From assembly GCA_015680685.1 (NCBI GenBank), contig MNCI01002704.1, positions 413,622-467,837 on the forward strand: a DNA stretch of 54,216 nt. The letters run 5' to 3'. The translations under genes and the position numbers were made by a program. Below are positions 22,105-34,163 of this stretch, one piece after another (the first letter of the stretch is position 1; every line of letters begins with the position of its first letter). Under the pieces are notes generated by a model. The model worked only from the letters and a program-made list of their open reading frames with translations, was not told the origin of the DNA and did not search any database. The stretch is from Gnetum montanum (lineage: Eukaryota > Streptophyta > Gnetopsida > Gnetales > Gnetaceae).

Positions 22105-22942
22105 TGTTACAACTGGAAAAATCAATTGCTAGAAAGAACTGATGGGTCCATTGTAGCAGTCCTCAACCTAAATCCCTAGGGCCTTTGAAAAAAATTGAAT
22201 TCGGGGTGTCCTAGTTGATTCGGTAGATCAAACAAGGACTTAAAAAATGTGATTGGCTTGATCAACTAAAAATTATGTAACCAATGTGAATAGTATATAA
22301 TTAAAAAAGCATTGAACCTTGAGAAAATTACTAAACTCTATCAAAAAATTGTTGAACTTGTAAATGGTGTTTGATGCTAGTTTTTATAGGTCTTAGGCCA
22401 TGAATAGTGTTACAAAATGACTTTAATTTGGTTGTAAATTATCTGCACAATGGTTGAAAATTGGCTATCAAATTCTTGCAAATTTCTACCTTGTATAGGC
22501 AAGATTGGTACCTAAATTTGGTGGGTTACTATATATAGTAAGTGCCTCCCCCATGGCCATTCCATTTACTATAAATAGTAACAATAGCACACCTTCTATG
22601 CTAAAGATAGATCTTCAATGCTAAGCCTTCTACCATCCCTGCTAGAGTGGTTGGTCAATGTTGAAGTGCATGGAGTGCTAAAATCTAGCTTTTTGAGCTT
22701 CCACACTAGGGGCATGTAGTTTTTATGCTAGGGGGCAAAGTTTCCAAGCTAGGGGAAACCCCTCCACTTCTCCATGCTAGGGGTAGGTGAGATTTAACTC
22801 CTACAAGTATTTCCAACATAGAGAAATGTATACCCTTCATAAAACCCATAAAATTACCATTTTTTCATTCCAAAAGGTAACTTTGATGCTTCCCCTTCAC
22901 CACCCTCCCCCCCCTCCTTGTCCAGCCCAAATATAGATACTA
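22105..22942 (-). repeat. Element E 3' LTR, left part (distal in minus orientation)
   Basis: It starts TGTTAC on plus and aligns with the left ends of LTRs of F (25676 and 41520). It keeps the twin palindromic TATA-like sites (22526-22541 and 22566-22581). Compared with F it lacks roughly 0.5 kb in the first half. It stops at '..gatacta' at 22942, where a foreign LTR begins. The remaining LTR resumes at 46706. Confidence 0.85.
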
Positions 22943-23507
22943 TGTAACCATGTTGCCTTGATGTTGTCTGGCACCCCAAGGAATTCATTAAGATCAAATG
23001 GATCTAGGGAAGTAGACCTGAGGAATACACCTCTAATAATCAAGAAATCCCTAAAAGGGAGCAAATGACACAACAACTTCTTAATAAGAGAGAATGGACC
23101 TCAAGGAGAATCACTAAACATCAAACAATGACTATGCAAATAAGTACATTAGTAACCCTATAGACATCATCGGTGGAAGGGGAGATGATGTATCTATAAG
23201 GAACACATCACCCCTAGACCCCTCACAAGGTTTGACATGGCATTGCATCAAAAATATTCATTCCTAGTTGCCTACATATTTTTGAACACCATAGAATCAA
23301 GGCCATGTAGTTCTCCATGTGCGGGTAGTACAAAGAGAACTTAGAAAGGGATGAAACAAGTGAGAGTCCTACTACTAGCTTGGTACCACTAAGGTAGAAT
23401 GGATTTTCTAGCACTTGAGTGACACTCAAGGGCATCTCAAAGTGTTCCATGGTCCTTGAACCATGGGAAGAGCCTAGGAGAACCTCTATCTTGAGATATC
23501 TCTCACA
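22943..23507 (-). repeat. LARD-like element 3' LTR (left)
   Basis: 565 bp, matching 46127-46700 along its length with scattered substitutions and small indels, for example 'ggaattcatt.agatc', 'gcatcggtggaagg' / 'catcatcggtggaagg', and 'cttgagatatctctca' at the end. Confidence 0.9.
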
Positions 23508-23517
23508 ATCCTCCCCT
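23508..23517 (-). promoter_or_regulatory. Polypurine tract of the LARD-like element
   Basis: On the minus strand AGGGGAGGAT directly precedes the LTR start TGTGAGAGATATC. It would prime plus-strand DNA synthesis and it fixes the orientation as minus. Confidence 0.7.
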
Positions 23518-25670
23518 ACACAAAACAGCTGATGTCCTCTAAGTGGAGTCTAGGATAACTTTGAGAGTACACTTCAAATATGGGCTTGAAGCTCTGTCAA
23601 TGCCAAGGAATCACTCAATTCAATTGATGCTAGGATTGAAGGAAGTTACCAACCCCATCACCTAATACATCGTTCCATCCAATACTTTCCATGAAACACA
23701 AAGGGCACTTGGAGAAACCCAAATACTTTCTCTACTTTGTAACAAGATAAATAAGTCCAATCCAAAGGACCAACATCTCCAAGACATCCCCTAGATCTAT
23801 CCCTTATTGAGTCTAAAGACTTATCTTCCTACATAGACCCATACGTATGCAAGAGGATGTGCTCTTCTTTCACAAGTCTAATCAAGTTTTGTTCCAAATG
23901 GCATCTTGGCATCCATTAATTCCCTTGAATTTTTTTCATCAATTTTGAGAACTCACTAGGACCACTACCCATCCTGCTGATGGACTTGGGAAACAAAAAC
24001 CTAGAGAGAACATGCTCCAAAAGAGCCAAATCTCCACAAGAAACTCAATCTTGCAAGAACCCCAGGTTCTACTTCTCACATCAAGACCAATGGAATTTGA
24101 CTAGTCTATCCATCTATGTACCAAATCATCATGTTTATACCATCCACATATTTTCTCTTTTTTTTTTCCACATCAACATCTATTTAGGTTGGTAGGAGGT
24201 AGTTGAGCATGATCTCCCTTTGAAATTAGGTTTAGTGGTAGATCTCTTGAATTTGACCTTGTCATCTACAGATGCACCAACACTGCAATCCACATTTCAT
24301 CAACCAATACTATCCCATATTCAAAACTAGAGAGAAGATCCAAAATTTATTTAGAAAACTTCTCCAAGAGGCTATCAAAGCATCCTAACCTAGTTTGTCA
24401 TTGATATCCTTTGAGGTTGTCCAACATTGAAAACACTTGCTTGAGTACTCAAACAAGTGGAGGATGGGTTGTATAGCCAACCCCAAGACAATCCTTCATA
24501 CATATGTCTCATGAAAACCACTATCACATGGTCCACTAGAACCACAATGTCTTATTTATGGGAAAGGATCAATTGCACTGGCATCTTATAAGTTGTCCTT
24601 CCCACTTTGAGAGATGTGACAAGCACCATTTTATGAATGCTTAGTCTAATGAAGGATGTAGGATCACCTCCAAGAACAACCACTATCATGAATTTTATAA
24701 GGAACATCTAGGTTCCTAGAATCTAAATTTCCTACCATGCTAGGAACAACTGCAACTCACAATTAATACCTTTCTTTGGACTTTCCAATTGGAACGAAAG
24801 ATCCTCATTATGAGGCTCCTTTCACAAACAAGGATAATAACTTGACTACACTGTAGCCATGATACATGCCCAAGTAGTCCAAAAAAATCATATTGTACCC
24901 ACATTCAATTCCACCCTTCGATCAACTCAAAAAGCTAGGGAGTTCATCCCCTAAACTTCCATTGAGAGGGAGGGTTCTGTTTCACATATGAGATCTAGGT
25001 TTTCATTTCATATATACCAGTCCATCCCATTTACAAAAATTGTGATGTACAAGGCCACACCACTACCTATTACCCTTGGACATAAATAGTGAACTCGAGA
25101 GTCAACAAGAATAGTTTGCCCATAGGAGGACTACACCCTTAAGACAATTTGAAATCACAATGAATGGGCATCACCATCATCAACTACCAACTTAGAACAA
25201 TCCAAGATTCATTCCCATAGGGTTTACGATAAGGAAGGTCTACTAGAGAGCCCCAACTAAGGAGTTCCTCTGAAAGCCCCAAACTAAGAGAGAGTACATA
25301 AGATCACACCTTTCTTAGAATAAGAGATATATACATTTAGGCTACATCAACAACAAGCACTCACAACGGAGATTTCATGAATTCAATTATGATAAAAATA
25401 TCCTATCTCTAAAAACATCCCCCAAGATTTTAAGCACATGGGACCACTGCTTGGAACAAGTCCCAAATACTAACTACTTTTTAATCCCATCTAGGGAAGA
25501 ACTACCTTAATACAACCTACATTATTCTTTCAAAAACTAAAGGGGATATCCATTGAAATGGAGAATGACCCCTCATACTACTAGAAAATCACCAAGTAAT
25601 AAAGTGTTTGGTCATGCTATCCCACTAGAAAGGTTAGGACACTGACATAATTCAATGATACACTAGTAAA
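23518..25670 (-). other. LARD-like element interior, 3' part; no gene seen
   Basis: About 2.15 kb without a convincing coding frame on either strand. Open frames are short and have no domain signature. I see no strong repeats. It ends at the target site of element F. Confidence 0.6.
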
Positions 25671-25675
25671 ATGGG

Positions 25676-27210
25676 TGTTGCTACCAAAAACATTGATCAT
25701 TGAAAAAACCAATGATCCTTGGTGCATTATTCTACCAGCCATAAATTCCTAAGGCCTTCATGAAAAAAATGGGAGTCAGGGTGCCATGGCTGGTCTAACA
25801 GATCAACTAGGGACTTATGAGATGCAAAACATGGGAATAAAAGGAAATGGAATGCAAAATCGATAGTAAATCTAAAATAATTCATAGATGATAAAAATAT
25901 ATATTTCATACAAAAAATCAAAAATTTAAAACTATATTGAGAAAGAAAATAAAGAATAAGTTTAAAAAATATGTACAAAGGGTGCCTGAGTGGGTAGCAA
26001 AAGGGGGTTCACTGGTGTCGAAGTTCAAAGCCCATTGAAGTTGATGGGATCTACTCCACAATTCAGTTACTAAGCTACTCTTGATGCTATCAAACTATCC
26101 TCAACTACTACTATCTCAAATATACTAGTTGGGTCATTGTTGGGGATGAGAAAAGTAGAAAATTTAGATGCCAAATTACTTCACACTGGGATTTGGGAAT
26201 CCAAAAAGTGTAGTGTTGACATCCAAAATCCACAAATTTCAAGGCTACAATGCTTCCACATTGAGGTTCAAGAGACTACAATTATGAGAACTTGGAAGAG
26301 CTCTTCAGTGCTTGAGAATGCACCAAGTATGGAATTATAATCAATTTTGTGTATATGCCAAAATTTTCTTGATAATGTTGGATTTTCTTAAAATTTTAAA
26401 ATCTTTAAATGAGATTTAAGGCTGGATTTTATAGGATCTTTGGGACATGAATGGGGCTACAAATTAGCTATGATTTAGCTATGAAAATGGCTACAAATTG
26501 GTTGTGAAACAACCACAAATTGGCTTCCAAATTCAAGTGAGATGGATGGCCAAATTTTGGGGGTTACCATACATAGTAAGTGCTTCTCCCCATGGCCATT
26601 CCATTTACTATAAATAGTAAGAAAGGCACACCTTCCATGTTGGGATGAATCTTCTATGTTGAGCTCTCTATCATGCTTGTGAAAGTAGTTGATCAACATT
26701 GAAGTGCATGAAGTGATGAATTTAGGCTTTTTTGGCTTCCACATTTGGAGATGCAATTTTCCACATTGGGGGTGAAGACTCCATTCTAGGGGAAACTTCC
26801 ACACTGAGGTTTGGGTGGGGGTGAAGGGAAGGTTTCTAGGCTATGCATGTAGTCTCCATGTTGAAAGAAAAATGTTTTCAAAACTCCTACCTTTCCACAT
26901 TAGGGGTAGGTGAGACTTACCCCCATTCATGTGCTTCCAGTGTAGAAAAATGTATACTCCCCATAAAACCCATCAAATTACCTTTTTTGGCATTCCAAAA
27001 GGAATTTTTGACCTCCCAAGCCAAAATATAGATACTAGATAACTTTTTTCACTTGGGTGATGAGGCTTTGACCACTTATGAGGCATTTTTCAGACCCAAA
27101 AGTATAAAGTATAATTCTCATATTTATAATGAAGTTTTGTCTCAGGTTTCATGGGGTGAAAGCTACATGATGAAGATTAGTTATAACATGCAAATTTTTG
27201 TGGTGTTTCA
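25676..27210 (-). repeat. Element F 3' LTR
   Basis: 1535 bp, TGTTGC...TGTTTCA on plus. It aligns with 41520-43080 throughout. It has twin TATA-like palindromes at 26564-26579 and 26605-26620, and an antisense open frame near its right end (27053-27235, crossing the LTR edge). Confidence 0.9.
26564..26620. promoter_or_regulatory. Twin palindromic TATA-like sites in Tat LTR
   Basis: TTACCATACATAGTAA (26564-26579) and TTACTATAAATAGTAA (26605-26620) lie 41 bp apart. The pair is repeated in the E LTR, where the first site is the perfect palindrome TTACTATATATAGTAA (22526-22541), with 22566-22581 as the second, and in the other F LTR (42429-42444 and 42470-42485). Being palindromic, they offer a TATA-type core on both strands. 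Confidence 0.5.
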
Positions 27211-27235
27211 ATGGACCCTCTTTGTTGGTGCCTAG
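27053..27235 (+). other. Short open frame antisense to the 3' LTR of F
   Basis: 60 codons: 'EALTTYEAFF', 'PKSIKY', 'HIYNEVL', 'VSWGESYMM', 'ISYNMQ', 'FQWTLFVGA', then stop. The same peptide frame is open in the other two copies (42899-43168 and 46721-46927). This copy has lost a stretch after 'SIKY'. It is not recognised as a known domain. It lies on the strand opposite to the element and crosses the LTR/PPT boundary. Confidence 0.35.
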
Positions 27236-27258
27236 AAGACTAACCCAAGAGGCACCAA
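27211..27258 (-). promoter_or_regulatory. Polypurine tract and adjacent hairpin of F
   Basis: On minus a purine run, AACAAAGAGGG, lies just before the LTR. Next to it, TTGGTGCC (27225-27232) and GGCACCAA (27251-27258) form a perfect 8-bp inverted repeat with an 18-base loop. E has a longer version at 46912-46955. Confidence 0.55.
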
Positions 27259-27346
27259 TAGAGATTAAAAAACACCACTGCATATTATAATGCTACAATG
27301 CATACAGGTGACATGAGAGAATGAGGTTATCCAAGTTACCAAGGTT

Positions 27347-27432
27347 GCTAGTTTAAGGCCATGGTAGGCCATGGTACTAGTTTAAGGCCTTGGCAAGCAA
27401 TATTGGTAGTTTAAGGTCATAGTGGACCATTG
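27347..27432. repeat. 29-bp minisatellite, three units (3' UTR of F)
   Basis: Three units start GCTAGTTTAAGGCCATGG, ACTAGTTTAAGGCCTTGG and GGTAGTTTAAGGTCATAG, about 29 bp each. Related units occur at 31151-31237, 36574-36726, 47044-47091 and 49809-49867. Confidence 0.75.
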
Positions 27433-27459
27433 AAAGTAGGCTCGCTTATTGATGATTAT

Positions 27460-28290
27460 CAGCTACATGTACTATGACTTTAGATAGGAATGATTGACTG
27501 GATTATCTAGCTCATTCCCATTCATGTCAACTATTCTGAAGGCTCCATTCTTGTAGGCTTTGATGATAAGGAAGGATCCTTCAAGGTTAGCTAAGAATTT
27601 TTCTACATGCTTATGAATGGCCTTGAGGACTAGGTCCTCCTCCTTGATCTTGTGCATGGTCAAGTCATGGTGATGTTGTTACTTTTTCCTTTGTTGATGG
27701 TGCTCAATGTGAGAAAGCGCTTGCATACACTACTCCTCCACCGAATCCAAGGTTTCCATATGTAACTCCTTATTCTACTCATCATTAATGAGGTTGATCA
27801 AGGCTAATTTGAGTAATGGAACCTATAGCTCAATAGGTAAAAATGCTTCAAAATGATAAACAAGTTTATAAGGAGTCATGCCAATTGCCATGTGATACAC
27901 TGTTCTATATGCCCATAGTGCATGGACAAGCCACTCATGCCACTTCTGCTTGATGTTGTTGAGCATCTTCTTGAGAAACTTGATGATGGGCTTGTTGCTT
28001 GTTTCTACTTGTCCATTGTCTTGAGCATAGTAAGGTGATGAGAAAGAATACTTAATGCCTAGGTTGTGATAGAATTTCTTGGTTTCTTGGTTGCTAAATT
28101 GAGGTCCATTGTCTATAACTATGATCATGGATATCGCAAAATGAGCTACAATGGCATAAATTTGCAAACTTGTTCTGATGTGGTCTTAACCCACTTGGTA
28201 AAGTATTTGGTTGTGATGATGATGAAGTTATGTCTTGCAGAAGACTTAGGTGTTATAGGTCCAATGATATCCAATGCATATTGCTAAAAT
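27460..28290 (-). pseudogene. Element F integrase, degenerate
   Basis: The minus-strand frame (28167 to 27823) is open for 114 codons: 'VIDNGPQFSNQETKKFYHNLG' (second catalytic Asp), 'AQDNGQVETSNKPI' (catalytic Glu kept), 'KWHEWLVHALWAYRT' and 'MAIGMTPYKLVY'. Upstream, 'TTKYFTKWVK' has Lys in place of the first catalytic Asp. The C-terminal domain (27663-27472) is open: 'LVLKAIHKHVEKFLANLEGSF', 'GAFRIVDMNGN' and 'NHSYLK', the usual plant Tat ending. The N-terminal zinc domain is partly visible at 28320-28440. One missing Asp and a few stops make it inactive. Confidence 0.85.
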
Positions 28291-28589
28291 AGCCATGTTA
28301 TCTAGGTTTTATGTAACTTAGTTCATGATACATGTACCATGTTGGTATATCGCAGGCATGTGTCACATCACTTAACCTTTTGCAGGCAATCATGTTTCAT
28401 GTGGGACAAATAGTAGCCTAACTATCTAATCTTAGTGATCATGGCTTTAGGCTTTATATGTCCTATACAAATACCCTTTTGAACATCCTCTAGGACTATT
28501 TTGGCTTTGATTTTACCGAAGCACTTTAGGAGTATGCCATCATAGGATCATCAACATAATGTGTTATCACCTATGATGACATACTACTT

Positions 28590-29190
28590 CAATCACTTGC
28601 ATATGACGTCCTTTTGAGTAGTACTTAGGCCTTGTAACAATTCACTATGCATAAAGTAAAATTTGATATCATCATACCACTCCTTGGAAGGAGCAGTATG
28701 AACAACAACCACAACGGTATCCTCAATGTTTTGTGTAATGGAAGTAGCACAATCCACAGTTAAGATGGGAAACTTGCTAAACACAACTAGCATCACACTA
28801 AGGGCTAATGTTGCAATTTCATTAGCTATGGAATTTTTGTTTCTAGGTATTTTTTGGACATCAACATCTATGAATTATTGTAATAACTACTTCCCTAGGT
28901 CATAGCAAGGTTGTAAGTACTTAGCTTTGCATGCATAGACTTTGATTACTTGGTTAACCACAAGTTGTGAATTGCCTTTGATGGCTAGGCATCTAATTCC
29001 TAGGTCACTAGCTACCATTATTCCTTTAATCAAACCCTCATATTCTACTATGTTTTTGATACATGGAAACCCAAAATGATAGGCAAAGGATCAAATCTCA
29101 CTAGATGGGAATGTTACAATGGAAACAACACTAGCCCCATGAGTGGTTGAAGCTTCATCAAAGTTCATGACTACCTCATAACCCTTAGAC
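28590..29190 (-). pseudogene. Element F second (archaeal-type) RNase H
   Basis: Minus frame: 'MNFDEASTTHGA' near 29170-29140 (first Asp), 'FPCIKNIVEYEGLIKGIMVA' near 29075-29010 (Glu in 'VEYEGL') and 'GIRCLAIKGNSQLVVNQV' near 29000-28945, where the usual 'GDS.LV' Asp is Asn. The C-terminal linker 28796-28593 is open. This type of additional RNase H (aRNH), lying between the retroviral-type RNase H and integrase, is a mark of the Tat lineage. Confidence 0.8.
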
Positions 29191-29199
29191 ACTTGGCTA

Positions 29200-29760
29200 A
29201 CTATGTTAATGTGTTCATTAGGGAACTCAAGATCTATGGTTGATTGGTCATCAACAGGTGAAACCATGAGTTGTACAACTATGGCTTGACCTTCTATTGA
29301 GGATTAGAGACATAATGGAGGTTAAATTCCATAGATATGGCTTTCCATCACACTATATGGCTACTTTCACAGATGTTGGTTGTTATGGCTTTGAGTATGT
29401 TCTCCTTGCAAATTACATTGACTTGGCTTCTAAAGAGATACTCCATTTATTCAAAGAGAAGACTAGTGCTAGACAATACTTCTCCACTTCAGTGCATCAG
29501 GTTTGGTAGGAAACTAATGCATGACTAAGGTAGTATACATGCATTTTTTCTTTGTCATCACGTTTTAATAGAGTAGAGAGCTAATGGATGTATCAAATAT
29601 GGTGAGATAAATGTAAAATAGTTTACCCTCTTGTGGAGGATAGAATGTTGGTAGTTGTATCAAATCTTGCTGAAGGTTTTCAAAGGCCTCTTGGCATTGA
29701 GATGTTCACTCATAGTGAACTCCTTTCTTAAGCAAGTGTTGCATGGGTTGTAACTTATCT
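29200..29760 (-). pseudogene. Element F retroviral-type RNase H and connection, degenerate
   Basis: On minus the frame reads a connection-type segment ('CQEAFENLQQDLIQLPTFYPP' near 29700-29640) and then an RNase H-like region with 'KFYIYLTISDTSISSLL'. There are several stops. The position between RT and aRNH supports the call; sequence support is modest. Confidence 0.55.
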
Positions 29761-30951
29761 ATAAGCTTAGTGATAAACATATGAATAAATTGTAATCTAC
29801 CTTGTAAAACCTGAAGCTCTCAAGGTGGGTAGGTGTTACTAATTTGAATATGACCTTAACCTTATTAGTATCTACACATATCCTTGCTTCAAAGACTACA
29901 AAGCCAAGCATCTTACTGATGTTGATGCCAAAGACACACTTCTTAGGATTGAGGCTAAGCTCATATTTGAGGCATCGTTTAATCCCAAGATCTAGGTCAT
30001 TAACATGATCATCGACCATCTTATACTTACAACTATGTCATCTATGTAATCATTAAGCAAACCTAACATGTAATCATTGAAGACATAGGTTATGGCTCTT
30101 TGGTATGTCACTCCAGCATTCGTAAGGTCAAAGGGCATCATGGTATAACCAAAAGTACCCCATGGGGTCATAAATGTCATGCTAAGTTAGTGCTCTAGGT
30201 TTATCCTAGTTTGGTTATATCACAAGAATCCATCCACAAAGGACAACAAGGCATTTCTAGCTATAGTATCAATAAGTTGATCAATACTAGGCAAAGGGAA
30301 GTCATCCTTGATAGTTTCTTTATTTAGTTCTTGAAAATCAATACAAATATAGATACTCCTTTTTCCGTAGGGACTACCACTATGTTGAATACCCATTCTA
30401 CATAATCTACAACCCTTATGAAACCTACTTGGTAGAGCTTCAAGATTTCATTGCTAACTACCAAGGCCAAATTAGGTTTAATCTTTTGCACTTTTTGCTT
30501 AACTGGTCTAATGCTAGGGTCTAGTATGATGTTGTGTTGGACTAGATGTGGATCTAGGCTTGGAATATCTTCATCTGACTAGGCAAATACTTTAATGTTG
30601 TTTTCTAAGATCTTGGTGATGTCTTGAGCACTTTGAGGCTCTAGTGAAGAACTTAGTTTAAGGGTTTTCTCCTCACCACTGTGTGTTATGACAAGAACCT
30701 CAACTAGAGACTCTTTAGTTATGTCTCTTGATTCTAAATTAAGGGTTTTGACTAGGGTTTCATGCCATTCTAGAGGTTTCCCTATTAAGGCTATGTGGTC
30801 TACAAGACTCTTAGGCTCAAGATCTAGATAATTAGGGTCAATACACTATTTAATATCACCGTGAGGTCCATGTAGACACAAAGGCAAACCAGTTGTTTCC
30901 AAGTTCTCATACTTTGATCCTGCATGTCAACCAAAAGCATATTAAGTGAAA
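29750..30951 (-). pseudogene. Element F reverse transcriptase, degenerate
   Basis: The minus frame starts at the acceptor-like site (30951): 'MQDQSMRTWKQLVCLC', a pre-RT linker with 'SPRS'-type text, then RT: 'VPTEKGVSIFVLIF'-like text near 30370, 'LPSIDQLIDTIARNALL' near 30300-30240, and the open frame 30180-29992 'TFMTPWGTFGYTMMPFDLTNAGVTYQ' with 'NDYIDDIVV' (the active-site DD is intact). 'ECLKYELSLNPKKCVFGI' and 'MLGFVVFEAR' follow at 29960-29870. Frame shifts and stops (again mainly TAG) break it. This is the catalytic subunit for cDNA synthesis in a Tat element. Confidence 0.85.
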
Positions 30952-31150
30952 CCTAGGTAAAAGTAAATAAATAATGTTAAAATGCCATAAAACACATGTA
31001 AATCTAATGCAATCAAGGCCTTCCAAGATCATCAATGAGATAAGGCCAATTCAACAAAGTGCAATAGAGGCAAACAAAGATCAAGTGAAGGTCTAACTAG
31101 GGAAAACATAAGAAATAAGACTACAAATGTTTAATAAAGGTTACAATGTT

Positions 31151-31237
31151 GCTAGTTTTAGGCCTTAGCAAGCCTTGATGCTAGTTTAGAGTCTTGGTAG
31201 ACTATGATGCCAATTTATGATCTTAGTGGGCCATGGT
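31151..31237. repeat. 29-bp minisatellite, three units (RT-side end of spacer)
   Basis: Units at 31151, 31180 and 31209 are each exactly 29 bp. A further single unit is at 31468-31497. They are related to the 3' UTR array at 27347-27432. Confidence 0.75.
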
Positions 31238-31599
31238 CATATGGTGTCAAATGTTGTTAAGGGAAGGTCAAAATCCACTAGTTGATATCATTTAAGGGCC
31301 AAAAAATGATAATAAGATTTTGTAAAGGCTATAGAAGGACAACCAAGTCATCAAGGCAACATAACTCCAAAAACAAGCCAAAAAATTACGTAGTAAGATA
31401 AAAATCAAGCAAAATAGGCTATATATGATAAAATTTGGCTAATATACATAAAAAATGATTAGGTTTTACTAGTTTTAGGCCTTAGTGGACCATTATTTGA
31501 GGCTAGAAGGCTATTAGGTGAGTTCATGCATCAATTAGGGTTATTTCTAGGCTAATTCTACAAGTTGTTGACTTCAGGCATGTTCAAAGGCTATTTAAG

Positions 31600-34050
31600 G
31601 GCTCTTAATGTCTTTCCATTGTTTTCACACTGAGAGAGTTACTTCAGCATAGAATAATGGGAGGAATGAATTTTGGAGTTTGAAATAAGGTCAAATAAGA
31701 AAAATCTTAAGGCTACAAGGTCCTAGGCTTCCTCGACATAGATCTTTGACTTCTGGGAGTTCCATCTTGCCACAAGAAGTGGAAAAGTAGATTTTCCCCC
31801 TTGTTTCCATGCTATGGGGATTACTTTAGTTTGGAAGAAGGAATAATCATAGATCTATATTGATTCAAGTCACCATCAACCATGCATGTTATCTTCTGGA
31901 GTTGCCAAGGTCAATGGCTATGCCGTAGTGGTTTTTCTTTGAATTCCCCCCACCTTTCCATCTTGGTAATGGAGATCTTAGCATGAAAAACTATCCTAAA
32001 ACATTTTTTGGCTATTTGGAATTAGTCTTGTAAAGCATAAGGGCTCCAATGGCTATTGTCAGGGTTCTAGAGTGCATGAAAGATCATTTAATGTCATTCT
32101 AAGGTGTTTTGGAGCTCTAAACAAGTCATCCCTCAAGTTTCCATGTTGTGGATACTATCCTTAGCATGGAAAAAGGGATCCCTAATGAGAAAGAATCATG
32201 CAAGTTAGATCTAGGCCAAATTTGACCTCAATTGACTATGCATGTTAGCCTCTGGGGCTACCAGGGTCAAGGACTAGGGTTTGGTGTTAAATTTTGGTTA
32301 TTTTGGGTATTTCCAAGAATTATTTTTGGCTTTTCCCCTTTTTTCCACATTGGTACTTGAATTCTTAGAGTGAAAAACTAGGGGGAATCACTTTCTTGAA
32401 GTTTGAAATTTGACATCAATTTCTTGAAGTTTGAAGGCTCCAAATGATGTCGGCAGGGTCCTATAGCACATGCAAGTTTAGTTGATGTTATTTTGAGATA
32501 GTTATGGACTCCAAATAGGTCATCCCATTAATTTCCACAATGAGCAGCATGGAGAAGAAATTCCTAGCATGGAGACATCATAAAACTCATATCACACCCA
32601 ATTTTAACTTCAATTGACCATGCATGTTAACCTTTAGGGATGTTGAGGTTGAACACTAGTGTTTGGAGTCAAAACTAGTTAATTTATAGGTTTTCCAAGT
32701 GGTTTTTGAGCTTTCCCCTCTTTTTACATGTTGGAAATTGTATGCCCAATGTGGAAAATTTTTGGGAAATATATTTTTATTCCTTTGCATCAGTTTTTAT
32801 CCTGCATGTAGGTCCCTAAGGTTACTAGTCATGATGGTCAATGCCTAGTGTCAAAATTTTTCTATTTTGAAGGTTGATGAGTGTTTTTTTACACTTTCCA
32901 AAATTTCTCTACACTAGGGCTTCCATGATTAACTTGGAGAATTGGGGGGAAATCTTTTTAACCATTTGTAATCACTTTTGGTCATGCATGTAGGCTTTTA
33001 AGGTTGTTGCTATTGACCGCCANTGTTTTGGAGGTTGTGAGATGATTTTCAGGCTTCCCCAATTTTTTCCATGCTAAGGGTGGAAGCTTAGCATGGAAAA
33101 GGTCTCCCTTAGTAAAGAAAGTTAGATCTAGGCCAAATCAACAATCGATTAACCATGCATGTTAACCTTCCTGGTTTTCAATATCGATGGTCAATGTTAG
33201 GTGTCAAGATTCAATAGTTTGGAGGTTTTTAAGTGCCTCATGCAATCTCTNNNNNNNNNNNNNNCCCCCACCTTTCTTCCACATTGGACATGGTGGCCCT
33301 AGCATGGATGAGAGGGGGATGATCATTTTATGTCATATTTAACCACTTTTGGCACTTTTAGAACCTCCAAATGGATTCAACAGGGTTTAGGGATCACCAG
33401 GCATTAAGAAATGGTTATTAGGTCATTAATTGAGAATAATTTCATCTTTTTCCACCTATCCATATTGACGGTGAGATGTCTCAGTGTTAAAGAAGCTTCC
33501 TCTAGCATGGAAAACACTAAATCCCAAATTTCAACTAGTTTTGACTAGCTTTGGTGGGCTTCCAAGGCTGTTGGAGATGCTTTGAGGCATTCTAGATCAT
33601 GTGGGGCCCATCTTATAGTCAACCTTGTGCTAGATGGGTGTTGGAGGATAAGAGTGGGTGTTACTCTCCTTTTTCCATGCTAGGCACTGTTGCCCCATCA
33701 TGGAATCCCATGGTGTCTAGCTTTGTTCATGTCTTACCCACGTTTGAAAATCCAAGGTTGAAAAAGAGAGGTTTGGGTTAACAAAAATAGAAAAATATTT
33801 GTAATTCTAATGATTTTGCAAAATAATATGCATGTTTCCATGCTTGGCATGGAATTCCTAGAGTGGATTCATGGGGTTAAGGTTGCTATAAGGTCGATGA
33901 ATGTTCTCAAGAGTTAGAAGAAGTACCTAAGCACATCTTCATCCACGATTCTTCTGTTGCTACTCCAAGGTAGGCATTTCTACATATTTTTGCCTTTTTT
34001 CTAATTTTTTCAAGTTTTTTTTTCCATGTGTTAGGATCATCTTTTTCTAG
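31600..34050. repeat. Degenerate tandem array with CATGCATGTTA anchor (in F)
   Basis: Anchors like CATGCATGTTA / CATGCATGTAG occur at about 31881, 32238, 32618, 32803, 32983 and 33153, giving spacings of about 357, 380, 185, 180 and 170 bp. Each unit carries 'ggtcaatg.cta' and a 'tttccacatt / agcatggaa' pair. It aligns in order with 50200-54050 of E. N bases lie at 33023 and 33251-33264. Confidence 0.7.
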
Positions 34051-34163
34051 ATATACTCTAGCGGAGAGATTAAAACGGAGTTCTAATCAAATCCCACCTC
34101 CTATTTTAGCCATTTCCAAATGGATCCATGATCATTTCATTGTTTTAGCTTTTGTAGATTCAA

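Noticed and set aside
26475-26804. 109-codon minus-strand open frame
   Set aside because: It lies wholly within the LTR of F, is not open in the other LTR copies as far as I can follow, and consists of repeated Trp/Lys/Pro text from the 'ccatgctagg' type motif.
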